64,000 nt of DNA from Jacaranda mimosifolia. Its lineage: Eukaryota > Streptophyta > Magnoliopsida > Lamiales > Bignoniaceae. Below, piece after piece: positions 49,714 through 61,900 of the stretch. The notes beneath the pieces are model-generated. The model was given only the letters and a program-made list of their open reading frames with translations. It did not search any database and was not told the DNA's origin. The DNA is taken from positions 27,818,501-27,882,500 of the forward strand of contig CM032117.1 of the NCBI GenBank assembly GCA_018894105.1. The letters are read 5' to 3'. Each line of letters begins with the position of its first letter. The stretch's first letter is position 1. The position numbers and the translations under genes were made by a program.

Positions 49714-51130
49714 ATGGCTACGTACGACGCACCTCTATGCGCATGTGGTGCCGGACCCATGCACATGTTGATGGCCAGGACAGAGGCGAACTACAGGTGT
49801 TATTTTTGTAGATGTCCCATTGGAGCAGAGCACCCTCGATGCTTTATATGGGCAAACACCGTTAAAGGACAGCATGCAGCTACGTCTAGGCAACACCGCG
49901 GTGTCGGTGTTGCCACATCACATGGTGCATATAGCACCTATACATCACATGGTGCATATAGCACCACGCTGTGTCGATCTCATGCTGTTGTTGCACATAT
50001 GTGGATGTTTTATTTGTATTCTTCTATTTATTGTGATAGTGTTAGTCGTTGTTTTACTGAAGCTATTATTCGTCTGATGTATGTAGAGTCTCATACTAAG
50101 CAATATGCTAATGAACCAAAGTAGATGTAGTTTGCTTTTCGTCACTTGGTTGCTCACGTTAATGTCAAGTTAATTATTCGTAAATGCAATTATGTAAATA
50201 GAATTAGTGCTTTACCCTAGATCTGTATATATTATGCAGGGATAAGTCGTCCTATACCAGTTGATGATGCAGGGCAGCCCTTACCAAATCAATGGGGCCT
50301 TGATGTCGAGGAGCATTTCATTCATATGCTTCTCGATGCAGCCTCTATTATGTCACTTGAAAATGACATGTATTTAGACCTAACCATGCCTGAGATAGCG
50401 GCGAAACTAGAGCGCCAGTTTCGTCGTTTGTTCACTGAGGACTTTGTTACTCAAAAGTTTCATGAGCTAAAGGCGCGCCATGATACTATGAATGCTATCG
50501 TGACCAATCCAAATGTCGCGATCCGTCCACCGGTGATATCAACGTTCCTATAGACATACGAGTGGAGTTAATTGCGGTAAGATTAGGGTGTGATGATGAA
50601 TTTCATTTTTCATGCAGTGTGTTTGTTCACCGTACTACATAATAATATCATTCATTATATGTGCATGCATACCCACTTTCTGAGCGGTACTTTGATGTGA
50701 GGGAGGCTAGGTATGATCTCTTGTCCGAGATCTTTAAAGAGCCACCAGAAGAACCACCACCGTATATGCTTAATCCAGAGGTACCTTGAGCCAAACGTGA
50801 CGGTCGATTATATGGTGGGCTGTGTAAACTCAATTGTATTGTCTGATTCCAACTCCAGCGCGACACGCAGTTCTCTATGCTATCAGGGATCCTCAAGGCC
50901 TAGATTCCACATTCTCAATCCACACGAGTTATGGCAAGTATGTCGGCTGCATTTCAGGACCCGAACGACAGGGGTCAGGCATTGGGCCTATTTCATCATG
51001 GAGCTTGATGGTACGTCGCATTGGCAGAAGGATATCCAAACGACCTGGATCATCCCCGCACGAGCCAGGCCAGTACTGCTCGGACGACACAACTACCACC
51101 GGCATCACCCTGAATATGTTATAATATTGT
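49714..51130 (+). pseudogene. GRF-type zinc finger plus second Myb/SANT-like ORF (third ORF)
   Basis: Exon 1 starts MATYDAPLCACGAGPMHMLM at 49,714. CACG, then YRCYFCRCPIGAEHPRCFIW, is the GRF zinc-finger pattern (CxCG...F..CP....C.FF.W) at residues 8-50. A 26-bp direct duplication lies at 49,916-49,968. Exon 2 (acceptor TTATGCAG, 50,240-50,532, donor GTGATA) reads PLPNQWGLDVEEHFIHMLLD and then MPEIAAKLERQFRRLFTEDF, VTQKFHELKARHDTMNAIV: a second Myb/SANT-like helix set. A following exon (about 50,670 on) reads AYPLSERYFDVREARYDLLS and MLNPEVP before a stop, and a worn tail reaches 51,120. It sits 300 bp after the transposase, in the same orientation and inside the element's ends. Function is unknown; the DNA-binding role is inferred from the folds. 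Confidence 0.6.
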
Positions 51131-51131
51131 T

Positions 51132-51828
51132 ACTTACCTCTTCTATCCCATTATTCATGTACTACTATTAATTACCATTTATAGCCCACTATGTTTGTAC
51201 TGCACCTAATTTTAACTATGTTAAATGTGTTATTGTAGTGTATTATGTGTTGTTATGAAAATGATCTTATAGAAGAGTTTTCCACATTTTATTCTGTACT
51301 CGGAACCTACCAAAATACCACCATATACCTATTATCCAAAGAAATCAATCAATTATATTTTACAATTACATATTATATATAATATAAATATTACATATAT
51401 TTTATTTAACAAAAATATATATTATATATAATATAATATATATACATATATATATTAAACTCCATCATCATTAAACCAATAATTTCAAAATTACACCACA
51501 ATCATTACCAATCATCACATATACATACATTTACATACCACAATATTCAATTACTATTATTATAAAAAAAATACTACAATAATCCATTTACACCCTCAAA
51601 ACCCAACAAAAAGACATTGATTTGACTGCTACAATAGATTTTGTCTTCTCCCAAAACATAAACAAACAAACCAAAATTTCCCCAAATAATTTTTTTACTA
51701 TTCCCAAATCATAAACAAACATACATCACATTCCCCAATACAAATTTTATATTCCCCAACCCCAGTCCCAAAACTCATTCTCCCAAAATATATAATCCAA
51801 AACACATAATTTGTAAACAAACATTACC
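51132..51828. other. 3' region of the Harbinger-like element
   Basis: AT-rich. The last 200 bp repeats words such as CCCAAATCATAAACAAAC, CCCAAAACATAAACAAAC and TCTCCCAAAATATATAA, a subterminal repeat cluster ending at the right terminus. Confidence 0.6.
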
Positions 51829-52900
51829 ATAGTATTTCTTCATTCATTTGATAAGAAAATTGGAATAATTTCAACAACTTAATAAAATTATAGTATTCTT
51901 AAATATTTCATAACATCACATTATTTGAAGTTCATTGTTCAAATATGAATTATGTGTGTATATATATATATATATATTTTTTTTGATCTAGATAAATCCA
52001 AAGAGCTGCAATTAAAATAATAGTAAAATAAAAATTCCATATCAAATATACATTCTTATATGAACATACAAAAATATTTAAAAATAGTATTGAAAATAAA
52101 TATATAAAATATAATTAATTGAAATAAAAAACACTGCATGCAAATATTTTAAGTAATATAAAAATTATGATTCTAAGTTAGTCATAAGAATTTTAATTTT
52201 AAATAAATATTGAGGAAATAATAAAATAATAACATTAATAAAATATTTAAATATATTAAAAAAGTATCTAATTAATTTAGAATAAAGAAAAAAAAAACAA
52301 TATAAAGATGTGTTCCAAAAAAATATTACAAATGAATTTAAAATTAATTAAAAAGAAAAAAAGAAACATCATTATATTATGCTCATTGAGGAAAGAAGTC
52401 CTATAATTAAAAATATAGAGTTGTACTACGAATAATATAGAAATAAAATATAAAAAAATAATTATAGAATAACAAAATTTATATATAAAATAAGTAAAAT
52501 ATTCATTTATTAATCTTGTGATAAATTAAATTTGTAAGATAGAATTTTGTGATAAGAGTAGTTAATACGAAACTTAAAAAATATTTTTTAAATTATATAC
52601 TTATTTAGTGAGATAAAAATATAATTATAGATATTTTTTGAATTAACCTATGAGATAGAAATCTATATTACAATTTTGGATAAATACAATATGATATTTT
52701 AATTATAATAGATAAGCTTATTGTATTAAAATGAAATATAAAAATAAATAAACAACAAATGAATTTTTTTTAATTGAATTAAAATATTCAAAATTTTAAG
52801 AATTTGCCATTTGATAAAAATTACATAATTAAAATTAAAATTATATAATTATAAATATCACACTGTTGTGCTATATATAATAGCATAGATAGATAGATAT
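51829..52900. repeat. Remainder of the AT-rich repeat copy interrupted by the Harbinger-like element
   Basis: 52,750-52,885 is a direct copy of 39,040-39,175. This block therefore appears to be the distal part of the repeat that begins near 39,174. No gene. Confidence 0.5.
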
Positions 52901-52929
52901 CACACTTTTAATAAAATTTATATTTCAAA

Positions 52930-53290
52930 AGTTATTAACTAGATAAAGCCTCTTGGCTGCGGACAATGAAAGGATTTATACGTTGGAAAATTGGGCAACG
53001 TGACAGATAATAAATAATAATAATAGGTGTGGGCCCTGTGGGGGAATCCAGAACGTTCCCCATATCTGTCATTCCTTTTCCCGCGGCGGCTCTTTCAAAA
53101 TTTGACAGCTCTCCCTCTCTCTCTCTCTTATAAAGAAAGGAAGAATTGGTCAAAGTCAAACACGTATGCATACCACATTCCATTCAAATTCAATTTCTTC
53201 TCTCAGCCCCAAATTCCAATACTAAACCCACACAACATATTATATTATATTTCTAGTCAAGTTTCAAACTCAAATTTCTGGTAGTCTCGT
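52930..53290 (+). promoter_or_regulatory. Promoter-like patch without a following gene
   Basis: In an otherwise AT-only setting this patch has GTGGGCCC (53,029-53,036, a TCP/site-II-type word), CCGCGGCGGC (53,081), a (CT)n tract at about 53,110-53,128 and TTATAAAG at 53,128. A CA-rich leader-like sequence follows. No open frame with a domain follows in the next 2 kb. It may be the remains of a gene's promoter or an unannotated non-coding transcript start. Inference only. Confidence 0.3.
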
Positions 53291-53299
53291 CACGCTAAC

Positions 53300-55400
53300 A
53301 AGTATTTCTTTAGTAATGGTGCATTAATTTGTTTGTGATTGAATTGCATATCAAGACTTTGTTCCCCTACATTTTTAAAAAGTATTTTTTAACCCTCAAT
53401 TTTTTTTCAAAATAAAGATATATTTTTAAATTTTTTTCCTAAATCACTCAAATTTTATCCAAAAAAAAAAATATCTCCCAATTCACACAAAAAACCCCAC
53501 AACCTAAAAGCCATACCTATCCCATTATTTTCTCAATTTACCTTTTACATTACTCATTCATTTATCACTCTCTCATTTCACTTATATATATATATATATT
53601 TACATATATGAAAATATTAAAATTGTAATAGTTAAAATTTTTTAAAACTTATGTTTGCAAATTTAATTAAACTAGTTGTAAAAAAAATGAATTAAATTTA
53701 ATTAAATATTATTTGTATTATTACTAAATAATTTATTTATTGAGCAATGTATTAAATTAATTAAATTTACTTAAAAATTAAATAATGTATTAATTATTTT
53801 TAATATTTAATGTATTAATTAAATATTATATTTATTCATTTAATAAATAACTTAAGATGTTTTAATTTGATATAATAAATAAATAATCTTCTTCTTCTTC
53901 TTCAAAAATAATTTTCGTCATATATTAATCTTCACATTTATTTAAAATTATAATAAAAAATTTGATTATAGGGTGATATTTATTTAATAATCTATTAAGT
54001 TTAATAAATTAATATTGATATGCTTAATGTAATTGTTTAGAAAATTAATTAAATTTAAGTAAAAATTATTTGATTATTTCTAAGTAATTTATTTACTAAA
54101 TAATGTATTAGTTAAATAATGAGTTATAGTAATTAAATAACTTATTAAATTAATTTATATTAATCATATTTCATATTTTACGTATAATTAAATATTAAGT
54201 TTATTTGTTTAATAAAATAATTTAAGATGATGAAATTTCATATAACACAATATTATTTATTTTTTTTAATTTGATGAATTGTTATTAAGTGTTATATATA
54301 AATTATTAAAAATATTATTTTATTTAAATAAATAACTAAGTTTTATTTATACATAAATCATAATTAAGAAATAGTTAAGTAATTATATTTTAATTAATAA
54401 ATATTAATTAATTTATAATTAACATATAGTAATTAATTTTTTTTATAAGTCGATATTAACAACTATGATATAAGTTGATTTTTTTATAATTAAGATATAA
54501 TTATGAATTCATAAATAATTAATATTTATTGATATATATTTTCTTCCAAATAATACATCATTTATTAGTGTTAAATTTATAAAAAGATAAATTTTAAAAT
54601 AATAACTAATTTGATTAATTACACATCATTTCATTAGACTCATATTTCAATCATTATATATATATACACACACATCATCCAACTATAAATATGTATATAT
54701 ATAATATATAAAAAAAATTATTTTTATCGTACAATCTCAATAAAAAAGTAATTGATTTGACAGTTATAGTAAAACTTATATGTACCCCCCAATACATAAA
54801 GTTACACATTATTAGCTTAGCACAAACATCAATAGCCATAGATTATAATACAAGAAAAATTCCTTAATCTCATTTTTAGCGTGAATTTTCAATAATAATA
54901 AGATTTGATGCTCATCCAGCCATGGGACGCTGCACCATATATTAATAATTTTTATTTAAAATTTATTATCCAAGATACGAAATAGAAAAAAAAAAAACAA
55001 GAAACCTTTTAGAGAAATTAAAAAAGAAAAGGGCAAAAAAAGAATTGCACAGTATAAAGTTAGAAAAATAATAAAAGAGGATTACAAAAAGGTAGGGCCC
55101 GTTATTAAAAAATATTATTTATTTTTTTAAAAATATTTTTGTTCAACATATTTTTATTTTTCAATAATCTATATATTTTTTTCCCAATAATCTATATATA
55201 TCTTCTCTCTTTATTATCACTATTTTTTTTTTTTTTTACCTACAACTCACTAAACTGAATATAATAATTACTTTTTTTAATAATTTATTTAAATATAAAT
55301 TTATTTTGAACTTATTTTTACTAACTATTTTTTTAAATTTGAAAAATAATAGAAATAAAAAATGGAATAAAAATAAAATCAATCGGGCTCGATAGTCCAG
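53300..55400. other. AT-rich spacer, no gene seen
   Basis: Very AT-rich with TATA microsatellites (53,584-53,602; 54,655-54,665) and poly-A/T runs. Nothing else can be supported. Confidence 0.6.
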
Positions 55401-55976
55401 TCAAAACACAAAATTTTAGTGCAGCCCCATCTATCTATACACACTGTCAAATTTCTTAATCGCATTTAACAGAGATATACACATACCTGTATGTACACAC
55501 ACAAATACACACCCATGTGTATGTGTGGACTGTGGCGTGCGCATGTGTATGTATATATTATATATATATATATTTGTTTTATAGACAAACAGATGAGCAC
55601 AGACTAGAACATTGGTATTCGAATAGAAAGGTGGCTAATAACGTTTTCTCCCCCAACCCCCACTTCACCACTTCAGACCACGTCCGCGGTTTTCTTGTGA
55701 CCTTTTGCAATTCAGAAGCTCAATCTTTTAAGAGAGAGATACAACGAGCATCTATTGAAAAGGAAATTCCACAGATCGATTAAAAACCTCCTTCCCTGTA
55801 CCCTTTTTAACAGTTAAAACCTCTCCCCCTTTCTTCTTTTCCTCTCAGGGACGGAAGGAATAAAGAATTACGCAAGTATTTGTAGCTTTTTCATTCCATG
55901 CAAAGCAGCTAGTGTGAGATTTTAACGTCGGTGGTTGTGGCACCATTCTTCGTTTTTTTATTAATTGTTTGAAGTA
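55401..55976 (+). promoter_or_regulatory. GINT1: Promoter and 5' leader region of the GINT1 gene
   Basis: The 0.6 kb before the start codon shifts from AT-rich to more balanced composition. It holds a (TA)n tract (55,553-55,571), CCACGTCCGCGG (55,679-55,690) with an ACGT core, and pyrimidine tracts (CCTCTCCCCCTTTCTTCTTT, about 55,820-55,840) typical of plant leaders. The transcription start cannot be fixed by eye. Confidence 0.45.
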
Positions 55977-58900
55977 ATGGGTTCCAATCCAGTTGTGTCC
56001 TCCGCCGGCGCCGCCGGCGGAGGAGGTGTCGGGTGGTGGTGGTGGCGGCACAGCAGCAATGGTGGTGGGAAGAGCAATAGCGTTATTAGTAAGAATGGAA
56101 ATCATAATAATGAAGCGTGTGTTTTGTCGTCGACTTTTGCGTTTTTCTTGTTTTCGTTTGTCGTTTTGGGGTCGGTTGGGAGCTTGTACGCGAGGTTCAT
56201 GCTCACGCCTAACGTGCGCACGGGGATCACGACGCTCGGGTGTCAAGAGGACAATGAAGGCTCGTGGGCCATAGGCATTTACTATGGTGACTCCCCCTTT
56301 TCTCTCAAACCCATCGAAGCTGTAAGTCCTTTACACTTTTTTTTATATGCATGTTACTGGAATTCATTTTATATTATGAAAACTTTTTTGAATTTCTGAT
56401 GGTTTTCTCGGTTTTGAAGTCTCGTAGGTCATGATATCTGTTTTCTTTCTTGCTTCCTCCTTTTTTTATTTTTTTATTTTTTTTTTTATATTCACTTCTA
56501 TTGTAATGTTTTTCTATCTTTTGCTGGTTGAATATGGATTTTAAACATATTTTAGGCTCTGTTCTTTACTGATTTTGATTGTAGTTTGTTTTTGTATATT
56601 TCTTTAATGATGGTTGTATGATGAAACATTTGACACTTGCAGATGATCTGTGCAAACATATATTAATAATTGTTTGTTTGAAATTAGATTTATATTGGCA
56701 TCTGAAGTTGTCGGTTGTTTAAGTAAAATAGTTTATTATTAATCAACACTCTGAAAATTGGTTGGCAGATGAATGTATGGAAGGACAAAAGTGCAGCATG
56801 GCCAGTAGCTAACCCAGTTGTCACTTGTGCCTCACTTTCTGATGCTGGGTTCCCCAGTAATTTTGTTGCTGACCCCTTTCTTTATGTACAGGTAAATTTA
56901 TCCTTCTGTGTTTTTCTTTAATCTAGTTGCTTTTAACTTTCTCCAGTTATCTGTTAAATCAATCTATGTTAGCTATATATGCGTTTAAAGCAAGGTTTTG
57001 TACTATGATTTGTGTATACTTTTGGGCGTTTTGTTGTTAAATTATGTCTGCAGTCAGGTTGGTTATGGAATGAACGGGTGACAAGACAGTGTCGTTATGG
57101 TATTGGTGGGTATAATTTCAGTTTCTAAGTTCCGACTGTAACTTCCCTTCTTTCTGTTGTTTGATGGTATGAGTTAACGGGAAATGTCACTTCCAGTATA
57201 GTGATGTGAAACAAGGTATTGCTTTTCTGCAGTCTTCGTTTTGTTATTAGTATTGTATTATTTGCGGATGGGGTCACGCATCTGCTAATATTATATCCTG
57301 CATAAAGGAGGTTCATAGGGATAAAGCAAAGAACTTTTTGAGATTAGAGCAAGTGGTTTGAGGTGTAAATTGGATGCGGAGAGAAAATGTATAGAATTCA
57401 GTTTCTCATGTAAGAGTTTTTTGACTCTTTATTGATACATTTCTTTAGGTTTTGGTGTGCTTGCTCTTTGATTGGGAAAATATGAAGACAACAAATAACC
57501 ATTATGCTTGAAAAAGTTATGAATTATCACTGCTAAACTAGGAATGGAATAAAAAACTTAATATGTAGTTGCCCTTGGGGAAGGGAATATATTCTTTTTC
57601 CTTTTTCTATTTGGTTGGATGAGGCTTTAGTAGAATGGGGTAGATCATCAAGAATATAAACAATTACTTGGATAGTAATTATCCTCATGAGGCTCTTTTT
57701 TTTAGATTCTCAAGATAATCAGAATTCTTTTATAGGAATTGGAGTGGTCAACATGCAAGATTAGGGTCTTGCATGGCAGGGTGTTGTGGAGCACCTTTCT
57801 TCCCGAAAGCAAATTTAAGCCAGCTCCAAAGGCATGCTTCAATAATTGATGGTGTTCGTAGGTTAAGATCTAGATCACATGCACAAGAAATGGTGTTTGG
57901 AATGACAAGTTCTGTTCAGTCAAGTCAAAGTCTTTTATAAAAACCTTTAACAGAAAGAGTAACATATAAAGATTTCACAACATAAATTAAAGAAAGTTTA
58001 ATCATGTCCTCTGGGTTGTTTCTTTCTTTTTTTTCCCTTCTCTTCTTTTTCTTTCTTTCTTTCATCCCTTTTTTTTTTTTTTTTTTAAATCTGTGTTTAG
58101 TATGTTTTGAATCAATTTTAGTGCGTGCGGGTGGAAGAGCAGTGGCCAGATGCAATGTACACATTTGAGCATGCACTGATGGTTTCTGTAAAGAAACCAT
58201 CATATTGGAGGCATATGCTTAAGTAAATACATGTACATGCAATATGTGCTGAAATGAGCTGTGTTTGTCTACATTATTGACATTCTGACTGATTGGCATA
58301 GCTCGATAGCAAATTCCATTTTTCTTTTCAAGCTCACTTCTTTGTTAAGTTTAAGTAAAATCTAGGGTAGTAGAACTGGTCTCTTCCTATAATGGGGGGG
58401 TTTGCATAAAGAAGGGCATATATTTACATGCAATACATGATTCAAAAAATTAGCAGAAGAAAATATCTAGAATTTCTGATTACTGCTTCTTAACTAATTT
58501 CTGTTTCCCAATATATATCTTGAAATTTGTTGCTGCTAGCATTCATATCACAGTTGACGAGATCATCAGAACCCTGCCTCTCTGTGCTCTGTGAACAGAG
58601 TGTGGTCTCAGCAATCTTTGTATCATTATATGTAAAATCTGTATATTGACTTAAGAGTTCTCTGGTTTCATGGGCAGAGTGGTCTCTAGAACACAGCTTC
58701 AATTTCAAAGTAAGGTCATATAAATAAACTTGTGGGTTATAGATGCATACAGATAAATTGATAGTTGGAAAGAATCTGTGACTGTTGAAGAATTTGATCT
58801 AACAGGTCTGTTACAGAAATGAGTTTATGTCATGCATGATGCTGTGCTGCCTGCTTATGGCTATTCTCAGTCCTCCAGACTTTCAAATTTTTTTCCAGAA

Positions 58901-61900
58901 TTTAAAGTTTGAATTCATCTTTGAAAACACCTTTGAAAAAATTTGAATTCTAAAGTCGAAAATAAAATGCCCTCGTGTTTCATCTGAAAATGAAAATTTG
59001 TTTGCTTTAGTGGTAAATTTGATTAATTGAGTTAACCGGTTGAGTTGACATGTGATAATAACAATACATACTCTGTCTACTTGTTTTCAAACCTGTGTAT
59101 GAAATGGAGCAGTTTTTCTAAAATGGTTGCAGGCATTTGAATACAAAGCTTAACTTTTGAGAATAGGGTTGAAAATGAGTGCTGTATTGTTGAACTTTTT
59201 GAGAAAAAAACTCAGAAAATGAGGGAGACAAACTTTTAGATGGCATTTTTTACTAGTTGGAAATATAAAATCTTACAGAAAATTAAATCGAAACAAGCCT
59301 AAATTTTGGCACTTGTCTATTATTTCGTTGCCGTCTGTGTGTAACTATTTTGCTTTAGGTGTTGTTCACAAATATTGGTTCTATACATCTATGGGGGTCA
59401 TGGCTCAGTGGTTGAAGATGTGGTTTTTAATATCCTGAAGTTCTACGATGATATGACCAAGGTGAATGACTGAATTCAGTTGGTCCTCTGTTCTAGAGAG
59501 CATCCATTTGAAATAGGATTTATTTTCTAAACTCACTGCTTTGGCATTTTGAACTTTATGTTCCCGTATCTTTATGGAAGTTTCTTTCATGATTTAGTGC
59601 TGGGGGAAATACGATGATCCAGGATTACTTTTGTGGTTCCGGAATTCTTTTCATCGTAATTAATAGTTGACTGTAATGAGTTGTAATCCTGCCTGTGAAC
59701 ATAATTTATTCAATCTCTTAATTGAAGAATGTTGAATCAATTCCAAAGGGGAACCCAAATGGGGGCGACTGTGCATACTGCTGGATAGCTTCATATAGTA
59801 GAGAAGCTCTGTGAACAAACATCTGAATAATTGTGTATCGCCAGACTCAGTAGACCTCACAAATCATGGAGAAATACTGAGTGGAACTGGCAGCTGATGG
59901 CCTAACTCAGACTAATATATTCTCCATCCTAGCTAGGCTAGACTGAAAGAAATCAAGCCAAAGCAACATTCTTTCAACTATTGCTCTTGCCCTAGGAAAG
60001 AAAATCCAATTAATTATCAATTTCTGTCCCAATTCCTATAACTATCCTCTTCCTTCTTCAACTAAGGCAAGTGACCTTTATAATTTATCGATAGCCAACA
60101 AGGGCTTTCCTCACAGCTTCACAAGTCAGTTCCCCAGCAGCTATCACTCCAATTCTAACAATCTCGTCTATTTCTCCCTCTCCCATCCTTCTGTGTGGGA
60201 AGAGCCTTTTTGAAATTCATTTCAGTGCGTGCCAAAGGATTCTTCCTCTCCAGTAGCCCTTCTGACAAGTGACAACAGAATTTACTCTTAACAGCGGCAT
60301 GGTGTCAACTGTCAACTATATTAGTATTCTCCTAAACTGCATATCTTGGTTGTATCTAATTGGATACTGCAAAACCCTGATACCTTACACGATGTGGCTT
60401 GTATAATGGTTCATAAATCCAACCCGAGCCTTTTCTTCCACCTATGCTTTTCATTGTGAACTGCAATTGCATTGAGGGGGGGAAAAAGGAAAAAGGGGAA
60501 AAAAAAAAGGAAAGAAAGAAGGAAGTATAAGAACCAGTATTGACTACTAGTTAGCACTTGCTGGACTGTGGACATTTGTCAGACTCATCTAGATTTTCTT
60601 GTAAGGAGTAGATTTCTTATTGTTTAGTATGACCTATAGAGTATTAGATTCTCAACTGTTCCAGTTATCCAGACTGCTATGTTCCTAGTTTGGGAGTAAT
60701 GATACCTTTGGTGGGTAGGATTGATGTGCTTATCAGGCAGCAGATTTCAATTGAATTATGACACCCCTCATTCTTTAGGATTTATTTCCCACCTTTATTC
60801 CTTTTTTCCGCATTATGTTTCTGTTGATGCATGCTCTCCACTGCTCATCTTCGATATCATGTGCATTGGTCATTTTGATGGGAGAATGAAAATTTACTTG
60901 ATACTTCCTGCATATGGGAGGGACAAAGTAGGTTCAATGGAGATATGATGGGAATATTGGTCACTCACTATAGTCGTTACTTGGAATAGATCTGTTACTG
61001 ATAATTCACATGGAATTTGTATTCCTAACAGAATGAGAGGTCATAAATTTCTGTCATAACTGGTAAAAGTTGGCCATCCAGGATAAGATATTGATTTCCA
61101 ATTCTTGCTTACCAGTGGCTGCTATTCTGACTAATTGTCTCTCTGAACCTCCAGGTTCCTCGTGTGTAAATGTTTTAACATGTGCATTCAATTAGAGGGT
61201 GTGTGCATGTGACCACTTTTTGTGTGTTTCATGTTTATGATAATGTATTGGACATAGCAATTATCTACTTGTCTTAATTTAAGTTGTAAGGTAGAGAACA
61301 GTTGCATATGATCTTTTGTGGAATATATTTGCAACTTCTGTTATAGGATTATACCAGTCTCAGGACATCTTAGAAATGTATTGTCTGTGACTTCTGACAT
61401 GACTTGGGCTGATGTGTTTGATCAAATGATGCAGGGTGATATTCTTTACCTGTTCTATGAAACAAAAAATTCAATTACAATGCAAGGAGACATAGGAGTT
61501 GCACGAAGTATAGACAAAGGAGCAACATGGCAGCAGTTGGGTATTGCCCTGGACGAGGATTGGCATCTCTCCTATCCGTTTGTCTTTGAGTACAATGGAA
61601 ATGTAAGATCTCAACTTCCTAAAAGACGTTCATATTCAGTTATCTGACACAAAATTTAGTTGAGCCATGTAGGCTGTCCACCATGTAATGTGTCATGAAT
61701 ATAGTTGTTATTTACTTTGTTAGAATTATAACATACCATCAAACTTTTGCCACTTGTGAATCCAATATCCCTCGGGGAGTAGTTTGGGGGTGGTGGTTCC
61801 TGTTCAAACGTTGTGGATCATCCTGCAGAAACTCTGCCCAGGGCCTCACTTGGTTAGTTGAGAGTTACATTAGGAAGATCTGAGACCTATCTGTTTTTGA

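Larger units (their letters stand above)
41324..51828 (+). mobile_element. PIF/Harbinger-like DNA transposon, 10.5 kb
   Basis: The left end GGCTATGTTTGGTTACATTC pairs with the complement of the right end, GGTAATGTTTGTTTACAAAT (14 of 20 identical). Both are flanked by ATA (41,321-41,323; 51,829-51,831), a 3-bp duplication as in this superfamily. Subterminal TTTGGGAGAA-type words occur at both ends. Inside, on the plus strand, are a Myb/SANT-like ORF, a DDE transposase of the HARBI1 type and a GRF zinc-finger ORF, all with defects. The 5.4 kb before the first ORF is unusually long and holds a degenerate satellite. Confidence 0.65.

Noticed and set aside
57925..58203. Lysine-rich minus-strand ORF
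   Set aside because: Antisense of a polypyrimidine tract in GINT1 intron 2.
59398..59420. ATGGCTCAGTGGTTGAAGA, like a tRNA or SINE A box
   Set aside because: No B box or cloverleaf follows within the expected distance.
61318..61434. In-frame upstream extension of GINT1 exon 3
   Set aside because: Exon 2 ends at a good donor in phase 0 and ATGCAG at 61,434 is a clear acceptor; the extension is unlike the family.
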